Assembly (NCBI GenBank): GCA_020630615.1 | Contig: JAHDBA010000009.1 | Location: forward strand, 58,872-98,593 | Source: Myxococcota bacterium | GTDB taxonomy: Bacteria; Myxococcota; UBA727; JAHDBA01 | Length of the DNA stretch: 39,722 nt | Direction of reading: 5' to 3' | In this document: piece after piece, positions 8,154 to 16,058 of the stretch | How positions within the stretch are numbered: the first letter of the stretch is position 1 | Layout: the number at the start of each line of letters is the position of its first letter | The notes under the pieces: model-generated | Seen by the model: only the letters and a program-made list of their open reading frames with translations | Database searches by the model: none | Told to the model about the DNA's origin: nothing | Translations under genes and position numbers: made by a program

Positions 8154-8999
8154 TCACTCCGAGTTTTTGAGTAAATCCACGAGCATTGCACACAGGGCTT
8201 CAGGTTGATCGACATGCACCCAGTGCCCTGCATCAGGAATGACTTGGCATTCAAAGCGGCCCATGCTCGAGTGGGAGGCCATCTCAACTCGATCGAGCTC
8301 TAAGCTGCTCCAACGGGTCGATTTCCCCGCACGAATCAAAGTTGTTTTGGGCAACGTTGGGTCCGGAGCTGAAACGTAGGAATACATATCCTGACTTTGA
8401 TAGTCGCGGAGAGTCTTACGAAGGGAGCGCACGTCAAGTGTCCAATGCTCGAAATGACGCGTTGAAGACCATCGTGCATTCCCTGAAAGCCACGATACCA
8501 AGCCTGCACTCAAGCCAAAGGCAGCGCATCGTTTCCGAAAATCGCTAGACTTGACTCCAACAAGACTTTCTTTTTCAAGCAGGGAGAATATTCCCTCGAT
8601 TGCAGTATCAATTGTGCCACCAGCGGCCAACGATGAGTCCACAACAACACATGCCTTCAGCTCAGAGGCGTAGCGCTCAGAATAACGAAGCGCTATCTTC
8701 CCGCCTAGCGAGTGCCCGATGATAGCATGTGGCTCCTCGCCCAATTCGAGCGCGACCCCACTCAGCTTTTGAGCGTGAGCATCCAATGTTTCTGCAACAA
8801 CATCGTGTGAAGATCCATGGCCCGCCAAATCGATCAAAACAAAACGCCACGAGCGACACGATTCTACTAAGGTTTGTGCCACACCTTGCCAGTTTTTCTT
8901 CTGCCCAAAGAGCCCATGCAACACAAAGCAGGTTAATGCCCTTTGAGGACTCGTGTTTATTGGAAGAATTTTAAAGTCGAGACCACCGTCAACTGGCAT
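8154..8999 (-). CDS. Alpha/beta-fold hydrolase (YbfF/MenH-like esterase type)
   Basis: The 281-residue protein has the alpha/beta-hydrolase order: HGLFGQKKNW (oxyanion region), DLAGHGSS, the nucleophile elbow GHSLGG, and a late GHWVHVDQPEAL containing the catalytic His. The HGLFG...DLxGHG spacing is that of the YbfF/ABHD11-like esterase group; the substrate cannot be told. The start at 8999 has AAAGG seven bases ahead. A GTG at 9107 would add 36 residues without a ribosome site or family similarity that I can see. Neighbours are an FHA protein and lipoproteins. Confidence 0.82.
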   Translation of the reverse strand: MPVDGGLDFKILPINTSPQRALTCFVLHGLFGQKKNWQGVAQTLVESCRSWRFVLIDLAGHGSSHDVVAETLDAHAQKLSGVALELGEEPHAIIGHSLGGKIALRYSERYASELKACVVVDSSLAAGGTIDTAIEGIFSLLEKESLVGVKSSDFRKRCAAFGLSAGLVSWLSGNARWSSTRHFEHWTLDVRSLRKTLRDYQSQDMYSYVSAPDPTLPKTTLIRAGKSTRWSSLELDRVEMASHSSMGRFECQVIPDAGHWVHVDQPEALCAMLVDLLKNSE

Positions 9000-9158
9000 C
9001 TGAAACCTTTGTTTCACTGGCTCTTGTGTCTCGTGTAAGACCAAGAGTATTGGCATGTCGTTAATAAGAAATCCAAAGCACCACACGGTCTTATCGACTG
9101 CAAACACGCGTGACCCATCACGCTGTATGAAGCGAAAACCGACTTCTAGCCTTATTTT

Positions 9159-9458
9159 TTAGTCACTGAGTTCGTCTAAACGCCCAGACAAATCAAAAGC
9201 GCGCAGCTCGAGCTCCCGTAATTTCATGAAGGTCAAATCATTCACGTTATTTGTCGCGAGTAACGCTTCACTCTTGACGGACAAACCATGACGCATACGT
9301 AAGACACTCTCTTCGGTAGACGATAGAGCATGTCCTTCGCGAACACTTAATCCTTCTAAACGCTGGGCGCGCTGCAGTTTAGCGGTGTTCTCCGCTTCAC
9401 ATGCATCTTCAAGAAGTGCAACCTTAACACCCCGGGATTGAATACTTTCTTTCGACAT
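9159..9458 (-). CDS. Small hypothetical protein
   Basis: A 99-residue, mostly helical, charged protein without signal peptide or membrane segment. A good GAGGAG ribosome site six bases before the ATG at 9458 supports translation. Long Glu/Arg/Leu-rich stretches suggest a helical bundle or coiled coil. I do not recognise it. The 159-bp gap to the hydrolase downstream contains only the hydrolase's possible N-terminal extension. Confidence 0.55.
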   Translation of the reverse strand: MSKESIQSRGVKVALLEDACEAENTAKLQRAQRLEGLSVREGHALSSTEESVLRMRHGLSVKSEALLATNNVNDLTFMKLRELELRAFDLSGRLDELSD

Positions 9459-9501
9459 GGCGACTCCTCGTCCATTGGGTCATCATCCGCGGATCATGAT
9501 C

Positions 9502-9696
9502 TCAACATAATGAGAGTAACAAAGCCCAACGCATACTCAAGTTTTTTACCGAAGACACCAGTGCGTGACGAGTGTACCAACCCATCAAAGTAAAAAGAAC
9601 ATCCCCTGCAAGAGCTTCCACCAAACAACCACTAGAGTGCACACCGAAAGCCAACAAACTCAGAGCTAATATGCGGCTCTCGGGAGTCACGCGCAT
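9502..9696 (-). CDS. Possible small lipoprotein overlapping the end of the FGE-like gene
   Basis: An open frame from an ATG at 9696 encodes about 64 residues. A basic start leads into a hydrophobic stretch with a lipobox-like HSSGC (Cys at 24), then a hydrophobic segment (LVEALAGDVLFTLMGWY). It overlaps the 3' end of the upstream gene by about 65 bp in another frame, and its second half lies in the otherwise empty 9502-9631 gap. No convincing ribosome site is seen. It may be a real small exported protein or a chance frame. Confidence 0.25.
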   Translation of the reverse strand: MRVTPESRILALSLLAFGVHSSGCLVEALAGDVLFTLMGWYTRHALVSSVKNLSMRWALLLSLC

Positions 9697-10444
9697 TGGC
9701 TCGTGCTTCATAAGGTGCGCTTCCCCATGAGCCACCGCGCACCGATTTTACACCGGAGCCCATCTCTGGACCACGTGGATTTTCCCGAGGGCTAACATGG
9801 TAATACGAGCCATCAAAGTCGTCCGAAACCCACTCCGCGAGGTTCCCAGCAAGATCATATACCTTTTTCAAATTCGAACCCTTAGGGTACCTTTTCGGCG
9901 GTGAGACTTTAAGGCTGCCGTCTTTCTCGCCACGCAAGTTTGCATACCGATGGACTTCATCCCGTCGTGACTCCCCCCAGGGGTAAGACCGGTTGTGGCC
10001 AAATCGTGCGCTCCGCTCCCATTCAGCCTCCGTAGGAAGTCGCTTCCCAACCCAGGTACAAAATCGATCTGCGTCGAACCAGCTCACTCCGGCGACTGCG
10101 AGTTCGGGCGCATTGAATTCGTCATTGTCTTGAAGTGCCCAATCTCGGCATGCCCCTGCTTTCAAACATGAACGATAATCTGAGACTGTCACCTCAGTTG
10201 GATCGATCCGAAATGTAGAAATATACACACGGTGGGGTGGATATTCTGAAGGCTCAGCGGCAGGCGCCCCCATTTCAAACTCACCCTCCGGGATTTCCAC
10301 CATTTCATCAAGACGTTTAACGGACTTGGGTGCTGCACCTTTCGCGCCGGATGCGAAACGATGGGTTGTACATGCGATGAGCGAGGTACCAATCGTTATG
10401 AGAATCAACTTAACAACTGAAGAATATTTGCGCTTCGCTATCAT
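9632..10444 (-). CDS. FGE/SUMF1-like lipoprotein, without catalytic cysteines
   Basis: The 270-residue protein starts with a signal peptide and lipobox (LIAC, Cys at 25), so it should sit on the outer side of a membrane. Residues about 49-270 form a formylglycine-generating-enzyme-like domain: VEIPEGEFEMG, PTEVTVSDY, VAGVSWFDADRFCTWVGKRLPTEAEWERSAR in part, DLAGNLAEWVSD, VRGGSWGS and the final VGFRCAL. The stretch after RGGSW, which carries the two copper-binding cysteines in true FGE, has Ser, Ala and Arg instead. Sulfatase activation is therefore unlikely; a binding or scaffolding role, as for many bacterial SUMF1-domain proteins, is more plausible. AAGGAAGG precedes the ATG. Confidence 0.85.
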   Translation of the reverse strand: MIAKRKYSSVVKLILITIGTSLIACTTHRFASGAKGAAPKSVKRLDEMVEIPEGEFEMGAPAAEPSEYPPHRVYISTFRIDPTEVTVSDYRSCLKAGACRDWALQDNDEFNAPELAVAGVSWFDADRFCTWVGKRLPTEAEWERSARFGHNRSYPWGESRRDEVHRYANLRGEKDGSLKVSPPKRYPKGSNLKKVYDLAGNLAEWVSDDFDGSYYHVSPRENPRGPEMGSGVKSVRGGSWGSAPYEARANARDSREPHISSEFVGFRCAL

Positions 10445-10585
10445 GGTACCTTCCTTGCATTCATTCTGGACAAAGAGCTGTCGCTGACCCTAGGTTAGGA
10501 TAAGTCCCCCGTAAAGGTCTACAGGGACTGCAACTTATGTTCGCGCATGCTTGTCCTAAGGCTCAGAGCTAGGTAAAGTCGCGCT

Positions 10586-11884
10586 ATGACGAAGATTTCA
10601 ACTCAAGCGCACACGAAAGTATCAAAGTCAATGATGGACTTCATCGAGGCTTCTCCAACACCCTTTCACTGTGTTGCACAAGCCGCAAAGCGTCTTAAAA
10701 AAGAGGGTTATACGGAGGTACAGGTTTCTGAAGACTGGAGAGAGCTCAAGGGTGAGAAGTTCTTTTTCGCCTACGATGGAGCTTTCGTTGCCTGGCATTT
10801 GGGGACTCAGCCCTTTGCAGATGCAGGTGCCCGAATCATCGGAGCTCACACGGACTCCCCAAACTTCCGCGTGAAACCGGTAAGTACAAGCCATCGGCAT
10901 GGAATGACTCGTCTTAACGCCGAACCCTATGGCGGAATTCTGGCTTACACTTGGTTTGACCGTGATCTTGGTGTGGCGGGGAGAGTCGTCGGTCAGAAAG
11001 GGAAACAAAGTCGCGAGTGTTTAGTGCGTATGGATGACATCGCTTTTCGGATTCCAAGTCTTGCGATCCATCTCAATCGTGGAGTCAACAAAGAGGGTTT
11101 CAAACCAAACATGCAAAACCATGCTCAACCCATCGCGTGCATGGGTGGTGAATTCGACTTAACGAAGGAACTCAAGGCGCGTACAGGTCTCGATCATGTG
11201 GATGGATATGACCTTGCGTTTTTCGACCTCCAGAAACCGAGTTTTGGGGGCGTAAACCAGGACTTTATTTTCGCGCCACGCTTGGACAACCAGGCGAGTT
11301 GCTTTCAGGCATTGGAAGCCTTAGCGCGCTCAGCGCAAACACAGCATACAAACATTATCGCACTCTACGATCATGAGGAGGTGGGTAGTCGTTCAGCCTC
11401 AGGCGCGATGGGCCAACTCATCAAAGGGCTACTGCAACGAATCGCAGAAGCCGATCATAACGATGCCTTTCAAGGTTTCGAGCGCGGGCTTGCCAAGTCG
11501 ATCATGATTTCGGTGGATATGGCTCACGCCTTGCATCCGAATTATCCAGAACTTCACGACGCGAATCATAAACCCATGTTTGGCGAAGGCCCGGTCATCA
11601 AAACACACACCGAAACTCGGTATGCAACGGATGGTTCCACTGGAGCGTTTTTTAGACGAGCAGCAAAAGAGGCGGGTGTACCAACACAAGAGTTTTCAAT
11701 TCGAAGTGATTTGGCATGCGGTTCAACCATCGGCCCAATTACCTCAGCCAATCTGGGTATGGCGACGGTCGATGTGGGCAATCCAATGTTATCAATGCAC
11801 TCGATACGTGAACAATGTGCCCGAATTGATGTTGAAATGATGGTTCGCGCATTGACGCAATGTCTTCAGATAGAATTTCGCTAA
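10586..11884 (+). CDS. M18-family metallo-aminopeptidase (aspartyl aminopeptidase type)
   Basis: Cytoplasmic zinc aminopeptidase removing N-terminal residues, typically acidic ones, from peptides. The 432-residue length is standard. Metal-site motifs are in order: GAHTDSPN with His88 and Asp90, DHEEVGSRS (Asp262, Glu264/Glu265), the SVDMAHALHPN element with Asp311, and a late His region (MHSIREQCA). The start is set by the ATG at 10586, with AGGTAAAG upstream and the early family motif SPTPFHCVAQAA at 23-34. It is divergent from the FGE-like gene across a 141-bp gap with no obvious operator. Confidence 0.93.
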   Translation: MTKISTQAHTKVSKSMMDFIEASPTPFHCVAQAAKRLKKEGYTEVQVSEDWRELKGEKFFFAYDGAFVAWHLGTQPFADAGARIIGAHTDSPNFRVKPVSTSHRHGMTRLNAEPYGGILAYTWFDRDLGVAGRVVGQKGKQSRECLVRMDDIAFRIPSLAIHLNRGVNKEGFKPNMQNHAQPIACMGGEFDLTKELKARTGLDHVDGYDLAFFDLQKPSFGGVNQDFIFAPRLDNQASCFQALEALARSAQTQHTNIIALYDHEEVGSRSASGAMGQLIKGLLQRIAEADHNDAFQGFERGLAKSIMISVDMAHALHPNYPELHDANHKPMFGEGPVIKTHTETRYATDGSTGAFFRRAAKEAGVPTQEFSIRSDLACGSTIGPITSANLGMATVDVGNPMLSMHSIREQCARIDVEMMVRALTQCLQIEFR

Positions 11885-11909
11885 AAGCAGACTCAACCGA
11901 TCAATATTT

Positions 11910-12404
11910 CTATAAATTTCGGCCGATAAGTGCAAAGTCTAAAGGCAGCTCTAACAGTGACAGAATTCCGAGCTCCACCTCAGCCTGAAGAAGGCTTTCG
12001 TCCTCGCTTCTTTCGTGGTCAAAGCCACCGAGGTGCGTAAGGCCATGGACTATCAATATCGCCAACTCCTCAAAGAGCGTCCAGCCCCCGCTCGATGACT
12101 GCTCGAAGGCCTTTTGAAGTGAAACAACGATTTCACCCAACAAGAAGTCTTCCCCGAAGGGCTGTTCATGTAAAAATGTCAGCACATCCGTATCGTAGTT
12201 CTTCCCACGAGAGCTCTGGTTGGCGCTTCTCATCTCTGCGCCCGATACAAGAGTGAGCTCAACATGAACACCGCGTTCAAGAATGGTGTTCTCAATTACA
12301 ACCCCCAAGTCTTTAAGCTTTGTTCGAGTTTCCGTTTGCAGAGACTCAACACTATCGCTCCCTTCATCCTTGATGGCGTCACTATAATAGATCTGGATCG
12401 CCAT
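11910..12404 (-). CDS. ybeY: Endoribonuclease / rRNA maturation factor YbeY
   Basis: YbeY is a zinc RNase needed for 16S rRNA 3'-end maturation and ribosome quality control. The 164-residue protein has RGKNYDTDVLTF near 66-77 and the zinc motif HGLTHLGGFDH at 120-130 (His120, His124, His130), followed by the usual acidic ERSEDE. Its ATG shares one base with the TAA stop of phoH (TAATG), so translation is coupled. The phoH-ybeY pairing is the typical gene order. It converges on the aminopeptidase gene with 25 bp between stops. Confidence 0.94.
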   Translation of the reverse strand: MAIQIYYSDAIKDEGSDSVESLQTETRTKLKDLGVVIENTILERGVHVELTLVSGAEMRSANQSSRGKNYDTDVLTFLHEQPFGEDFLLGEIVVSLQKAFEQSSSGGWTLFEELAILIVHGLTHLGGFDHERSEDESLLQAEVELGILSLLELPLDFALIGRNL

Positions 12405-13201
12405 TATGTGCCACCTGTGTCTTCGTCTTCGGAGTCGATTCTCGCATTCGACGTCGTCTCCTTGTGGCCGTAATCATCACCAAACACTGGGATGGACTTC
12501 CTGCGTGCTCGGTGGCTTGGACCTTGCTCATACGCGTTGACGATATCAACCACGAGTGGATGCCGGACAATATCCTTGGCTTCCAGGTGCACCCATGCGA
12601 TATCTTCGATTCCCTGAAGCCTTGAACGGGCGTCCAAAAGACCGTTGTTAAAGTCCTTAAGGTCGGCCTGCATCGGGTCACCAACAACTATCATTTTCGT
12701 ATTTTTGCTCAGCCGTGTCAGAAACATCTTCATTTGGGCTGGCGTTGTGTTTTGGGCTTCGTCAAGAATGACTATTGCGTTGGTGAGGTTTCGGCCACGC
12801 ATAAACGCCAAGGGTGCTACTTCAATGCGACCTGCTTCTTGAAAGCGGGCAAGGTCATCACGCCCCATGATATGAAGTAAGGCGTCCCACAAGGGCTGCA
12901 TATACGGATTGACCTTTTCTTGGAGGTCGCCTGGCAAAAAACCGAGGTTCTCCCCTGCCTCTACTGCAGGTCGTGTAAAGATCAGGCGCTCTACATATTC
13001 CGCACGCAGCATTGCCGCTCCATATGCGACTGCAAGAAATGTTTTACCGGTACCGGCTGGTCCCGCGCCAAAGACAACCGTTTCATTTTGCATTGCCAGC
13101 GCCAAACGCTTCTGGGAGTCCGACTTGGTTAAGATGGGGACGCCCATTGCACTTTTGGTGATCATGATGTGTTGATTGGCTGGCGGCAGTGTCGATGTCA
13201 T
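12404..13201 (-). CDS. PhoH/YbeZ-family ATPase, short form
   Basis: P-loop ATPase of the PhoH family, linked to RNA metabolism and usually encoded next to ybeY. Walker A is GPAGTGKT at 47-54, Walker B ILDEAQ at 145-150, and the VVGDPMQADL element lies near 172-181. It has 265 residues against about 320-350 for typical YbeZ; the roughly 90-residue N-terminal KH-like domain is missing. The murA start is only about 75 bp upstream on the other strand, so no room exists for a longer reading frame. The C-terminus is acidic and overlaps ybeY by one base. Confidence 0.92.
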   Translation of the reverse strand: MTSTLPPANQHIMITKSAMGVPILTKSDSQKRLALAMQNETVVFGAGPAGTGKTFLAVAYGAAMLRAEYVERLIFTRPAVEAGENLGFLPGDLQEKVNPYMQPLWDALLHIMGRDDLARFQEAGRIEVAPLAFMRGRNLTNAIVILDEAQNTTPAQMKMFLTRLSKNTKMIVVGDPMQADLKDFNNGLLDARSRLQGIEDIAWVHLEAKDIVRHPLVVDIVNAYEQGPSHRARRKSIPVFGDDYGHKETTSNARIDSEDEDTGGT

Positions 13202-13275
13202 AGCGTCCCAAGGTTCAAAGTTATAACAAGGCTTTAGGAGCTTTCATCTCGTTGCACAACGCGTTAGACTCAACC

Positions 13276-14580
13276 ATGGAATCCTTTCGAGTATTGGGGC
13301 AGCGACCACTCCAGGGAAGCGTACAGGTCGCAGGAAACAAAAACGCGGCACTCCCTGTGCTTGCTGCAATGGTGCTTAGCGATGATGCGATCGTTCTCAA
13401 TCGCATCCCTGATATTCGAGATGTCCGTGTCTTCACGCAGATTCTCACAAGTCTTGGGCGAACCCCTGAGCGTGGGGACGACCTGAGTCTCCGTGTTCAA
13501 GGGACCGTAAAGGCTGTTGATGCGCCGCCGGACTTGTGCACTCAAATACGTGCGAGTTTTGCGTTGGCTGGGCCGCTTCTTGCGCGCTTTGGTCGAGCAC
13601 GCCTCCCGGCGCCGGGTGGTGACAAAATTGGCCGACGCCCACTCGATACACACCTCAAAGGCTTTGAGGCAATGGGTGCCACCGTGTCGAGTGTCAATGG
13701 CTTTTACGAAATTGAGGCTTCTAAACTGAAAGGTGCCGATATCTTCTTGGAAGAAATGAGTGTCCTTGCGACTGAGAATCTTGTCATGGCAGCAGCGTTG
13801 GCCGAGGGGCAAACCGTGCTTCGCAATTGTGCGTGTGAGCCCCATGTGCAAGACGTGTGCAACCTTCTGGTGGCCATGGGCGCAAAGATTTCAGGAATTG
13901 GTGGACATACGTTGACCATAGAGGGCGTCGCGAGTTTACACGGTTGTACTTTTGAAATTGGCCCGGACTACATCGAGGTTGGTTCTTGGATCGCCTTGGC
14001 TGCGGCAAGCGGGGGAGAATTCCGCCTCTTGAATGCCCGTCCAAGCGAGCATCGTGTAACCGAGATCGCGTATGCTAAGCTCGGAGTGCGGTGGCGTGCG
14101 GAGGGTGACGACATTCTTGTCCCGGCCAACCAAGACCTTCGCGTTGCGCACGGTAGCGGTGGTTCTATTCCAAGGATTCATGATGCACCGTGGCCCGGGT
14201 TCCCTCCCGATTTGACATCGATTGCAACGGTTCTTGCGACTCAATGTGAGGGTATGGTTCAGCTCCATGAATGGATGTACGAAAGCCGCTTCTTCTGGAT
14301 CGATCGCCTCATCGGAATGGGCGCCCGCGCAGTCTTGTGCGACCCGCACCGAGTTGTTGTTCAAGGGAAGAGTAAACTCTACGGAAAAACTCTTGTGAGC
14401 CCAGACATTCGTGCAGGAATGGCTCTCTTGATTGCAGCTTTACTTGCGGAGGGTGAAAGCATAATTCATCAGGCTCAACAAATTGACCGGGGTTACGAAA
14501 ACATCATTCCTCGCCTGCAGGCTCTGGGTGCAGACGTCGAGCGTATTTCCAATAACCGACGCATGGGTGATCATCGATAG
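13276..14580 (+). CDS. murA: UDP-N-acetylglucosamine 1-carboxyvinyltransferase MurA, Asp-type active site
   Basis: First committed step of peptidoglycan synthesis: transfer of enolpyruvate from PEP to UDP-GlcNAc. From ATG 13276 the protein has 434 residues. It carries the K22-N23 pair in GNKNAALP, PGFPPDLTS with the general-base Asp, and the DIRAGMALL Arg element. The loop that carries catalytic Cys115 in E. coli reads PGGDKIGRRPLD, with Asp116 at that place (codon 13621-13623). Asp-type MurA enzymes in mycobacteria, chlamydiae and Borrelia are active but insensitive to fosfomycin. A TTG at 13252 has the better ribosome site (AGGAG, 11 bp) and would add eight residues, so the start is uncertain. 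It converges with the biotin carboxylase gene. Confidence 0.95.
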   Translation: MESFRVLGQRPLQGSVQVAGNKNAALPVLAAMVLSDDAIVLNRIPDIRDVRVFTQILTSLGRTPERGDDLSLRVQGTVKAVDAPPDLCTQIRASFALAGPLLARFGRARLPAPGGDKIGRRPLDTHLKGFEAMGATVSSVNGFYEIEASKLKGADIFLEEMSVLATENLVMAAALAEGQTVLRNCACEPHVQDVCNLLVAMGAKISGIGGHTLTIEGVASLHGCTFEIGPDYIEVGSWIALAAASGGEFRLLNARPSEHRVTEIAYAKLGVRWRAEGDDILVPANQDLRVAHGSGGSIPRIHDAPWPGFPPDLTSIATVLATQCEGMVQLHEWMYESRFFWIDRLIGMGARAVLCDPHRVVVQGKSKLYGKTLVSPDIRAGMALLIAALLAEGESIIHQAQQIDRGYENIIPRLQALGADVERISNNRRMGDHR

Positions 14581-14595
14581 CTGGGCGTTTTCCCC

Positions 14596-14613
14596 GGCCT
14601 AAACCTTTAGGCC
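14596..14613. repeat. Perfect inverted repeat at the murA / biotin carboxylase convergent junction
   Basis: GGCCTAAA, two bases (CC), then TTTAGGCC form a perfect 8-bp stem at the 3' ends of two convergent genes, covering the biotin carboxylase stop codon. No run of T follows in either direction, so it is not a standard intrinsic terminator. It may stall or protect transcript ends of both genes. Confidence 0.45.
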
Positions 14614-15948
14614 AAGAACATCCTTCACATAACTTGTATCATAGGAGCCCGCGCAGAAGTTCGGTTCCTCAAATACTTTTTGGTGAAAAGTGAGATTGGT
14701 TTCAGTCCCCTGCCACTGAACCTCGGCCAAGGTGTGACGCATAAGCTCAAGAGCATCTTTACGGGTTGCACCATGGGTTAGAAGCTTCGCAATCATCGAG
14801 TCGTAATTGGGCGTAATCGCGTCGCCACTCTCAAAACCGGCATCAACTCGGACCTTCCCTTTGGACACTGGCCACACAACCTTTTCGATCATCCCCGGCG
14901 CAGGGAAGAATCTCTTTTCAGGATTTTCAGCACAAACTCGAACTTCAAAAGCATGGCCCTTAAGTTGAACGTCTTCTTGAGAGAACGAAAGCTTCTCCCC
15001 GCCCGCTACGCGTATTTGCTCCTCAACAATATCAACCCCGGTAATCATTTCTGTAATGCCATGCTCAACCTGTAGGCGTGTATTCATTTCTAGAAAGTAA
15101 AAGTTTTGTTGCGCATCCACAACAAACTCGACTGTGCCCGCGTTATCATAATTTACAGCGCGGGCAAGTTTCACTGCCGCCTCACACATTTTATCCCGAG
15201 TCTCCGCAGAAATGAAAGGACTTGGAGCCTCTTCAACGAGTTTCTGGTGTCTTCGCTGAACGCTGCATTCCCGATCGAAAAGATGAACGATGGTCGCATG
15301 TTTGTCGCCTAAGACTTGAACCTCAACGTGATGCGGATTTTGGATCAATTTCTCAATCAGCACGGTGTCATCGCCGAAGAAGCTTGCACCTTTCTTGCGA
15401 GCATCTTCAAACGCAGACTCAAGTTTCTTTTCTTTTTTGACGACGGTCATACCAATTCCGCCACCGCCAGCTGAAGCTTTAATCAGCACTGGGTAGCCTA
15501 AGGTCTCTGCAATTTGGTGAGCCTCTTCCAGGGTTGCCACTGCGCCATTGCTGCCTGGAATCGTTGGCACACCGACTTGCTTTGCGAGCTCCTTCGACTC
15601 CGCCTTGGAGCCCATGATACGCATCGCCTCCAAATTGGGGCCAATAAAAACAATCCCTGACTCTTCGCAGAGTCGAACAAAGTCCGCATTTTCAGAAACA
15701 AAACCATAGCCCGGGTGAATACCCCAGACGTCATTCTCTTTCGCAATATCGATGATACTTTGTATGTTTAAATAGGAATCCTTCGGTGCGGCACCGCCAA
15801 GATGAAAGGCATGTGTAGCCTCTGTTACATAAGGCAAGTTGGCGTCCGCATCGGAATAAAGCGCAACGCTTTCATATCCCATTGCATGAATACTTCGAAT
15901 TAATCGTCGCGCGATTGCGCCCCTGTTCGCGATTAAAACCCTTTTCAT
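14599..15948 (-). CDS. Biotin carboxylase (acetyl-CoA / acyl-CoA carboxylase subunit)
   Basis: Carboxylates biotin on a carrier protein using ATP and bicarbonate. The 449-residue ATP-grasp enzyme has the N-terminal IANRGAIARRLIR, the Lys pair (116 and 157), the glycine loop ASAGGGGIGM at 158-167, the HHVEVQVLGD strand and the catalytic EMNTRLQVEH at 287-296. There is no biotinyl or transferase domain, so carrier and carboxyltransferase are elsewhere. The glycine loop has Ile where E. coli AccC has Arg, and the protein could serve an acyl-CoA carboxylase rather than acetyl-CoA carboxylase. GGGGAGGG precedes the ATG. It is transcribed alone, divergent from the kinase gene. Confidence 0.92.
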   Translation of the reverse strand: MKRVLIANRGAIARRLIRSIHAMGYESVALYSDADANLPYVTEATHAFHLGGAAPKDSYLNIQSIIDIAKENDVWGIHPGYGFVSENADFVRLCEESGIVFIGPNLEAMRIMGSKAESKELAKQVGVPTIPGSNGAVATLEEAHQIAETLGYPVLIKASAGGGGIGMTVVKKEKKLESAFEDARKKGASFFGDDTVLIEKLIQNPHHVEVQVLGDKHATIVHLFDRECSVQRRHQKLVEEAPSPFISAETRDKMCEAAVKLARAVNYDNAGTVEFVVDAQQNFYFLEMNTRLQVEHGITEMITGVDIVEEQIRVAGGEKLSFSQEDVQLKGHAFEVRVCAENPEKRFFPAPGMIEKVVWPVSKGKVRVDAGFESGDAITPNYDSMIAKLLTHGATRKDALELMRHTLAEVQWQGTETNLTFHQKVFEEPNFCAGSYDTSYVKDVLGLKV

Positions 15949-16058
15949 CGAGCCCTCCCCCTGGCATGCCTCTTCGCTACATTTCCTCTACTCCTTAAGC
16001 GTAAAAATCTCAAGATTCAGATTTGGAACCCTTCTCGATCGAGTGTTAGCGTAAAGCT

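Noticed and set aside
9000..9107. GTG-started N-terminal extension of the alpha/beta hydrolase
   Set aside because: No ribosome site; the ATG at 8999 has AAAGG at good spacing and the fold is complete from there.
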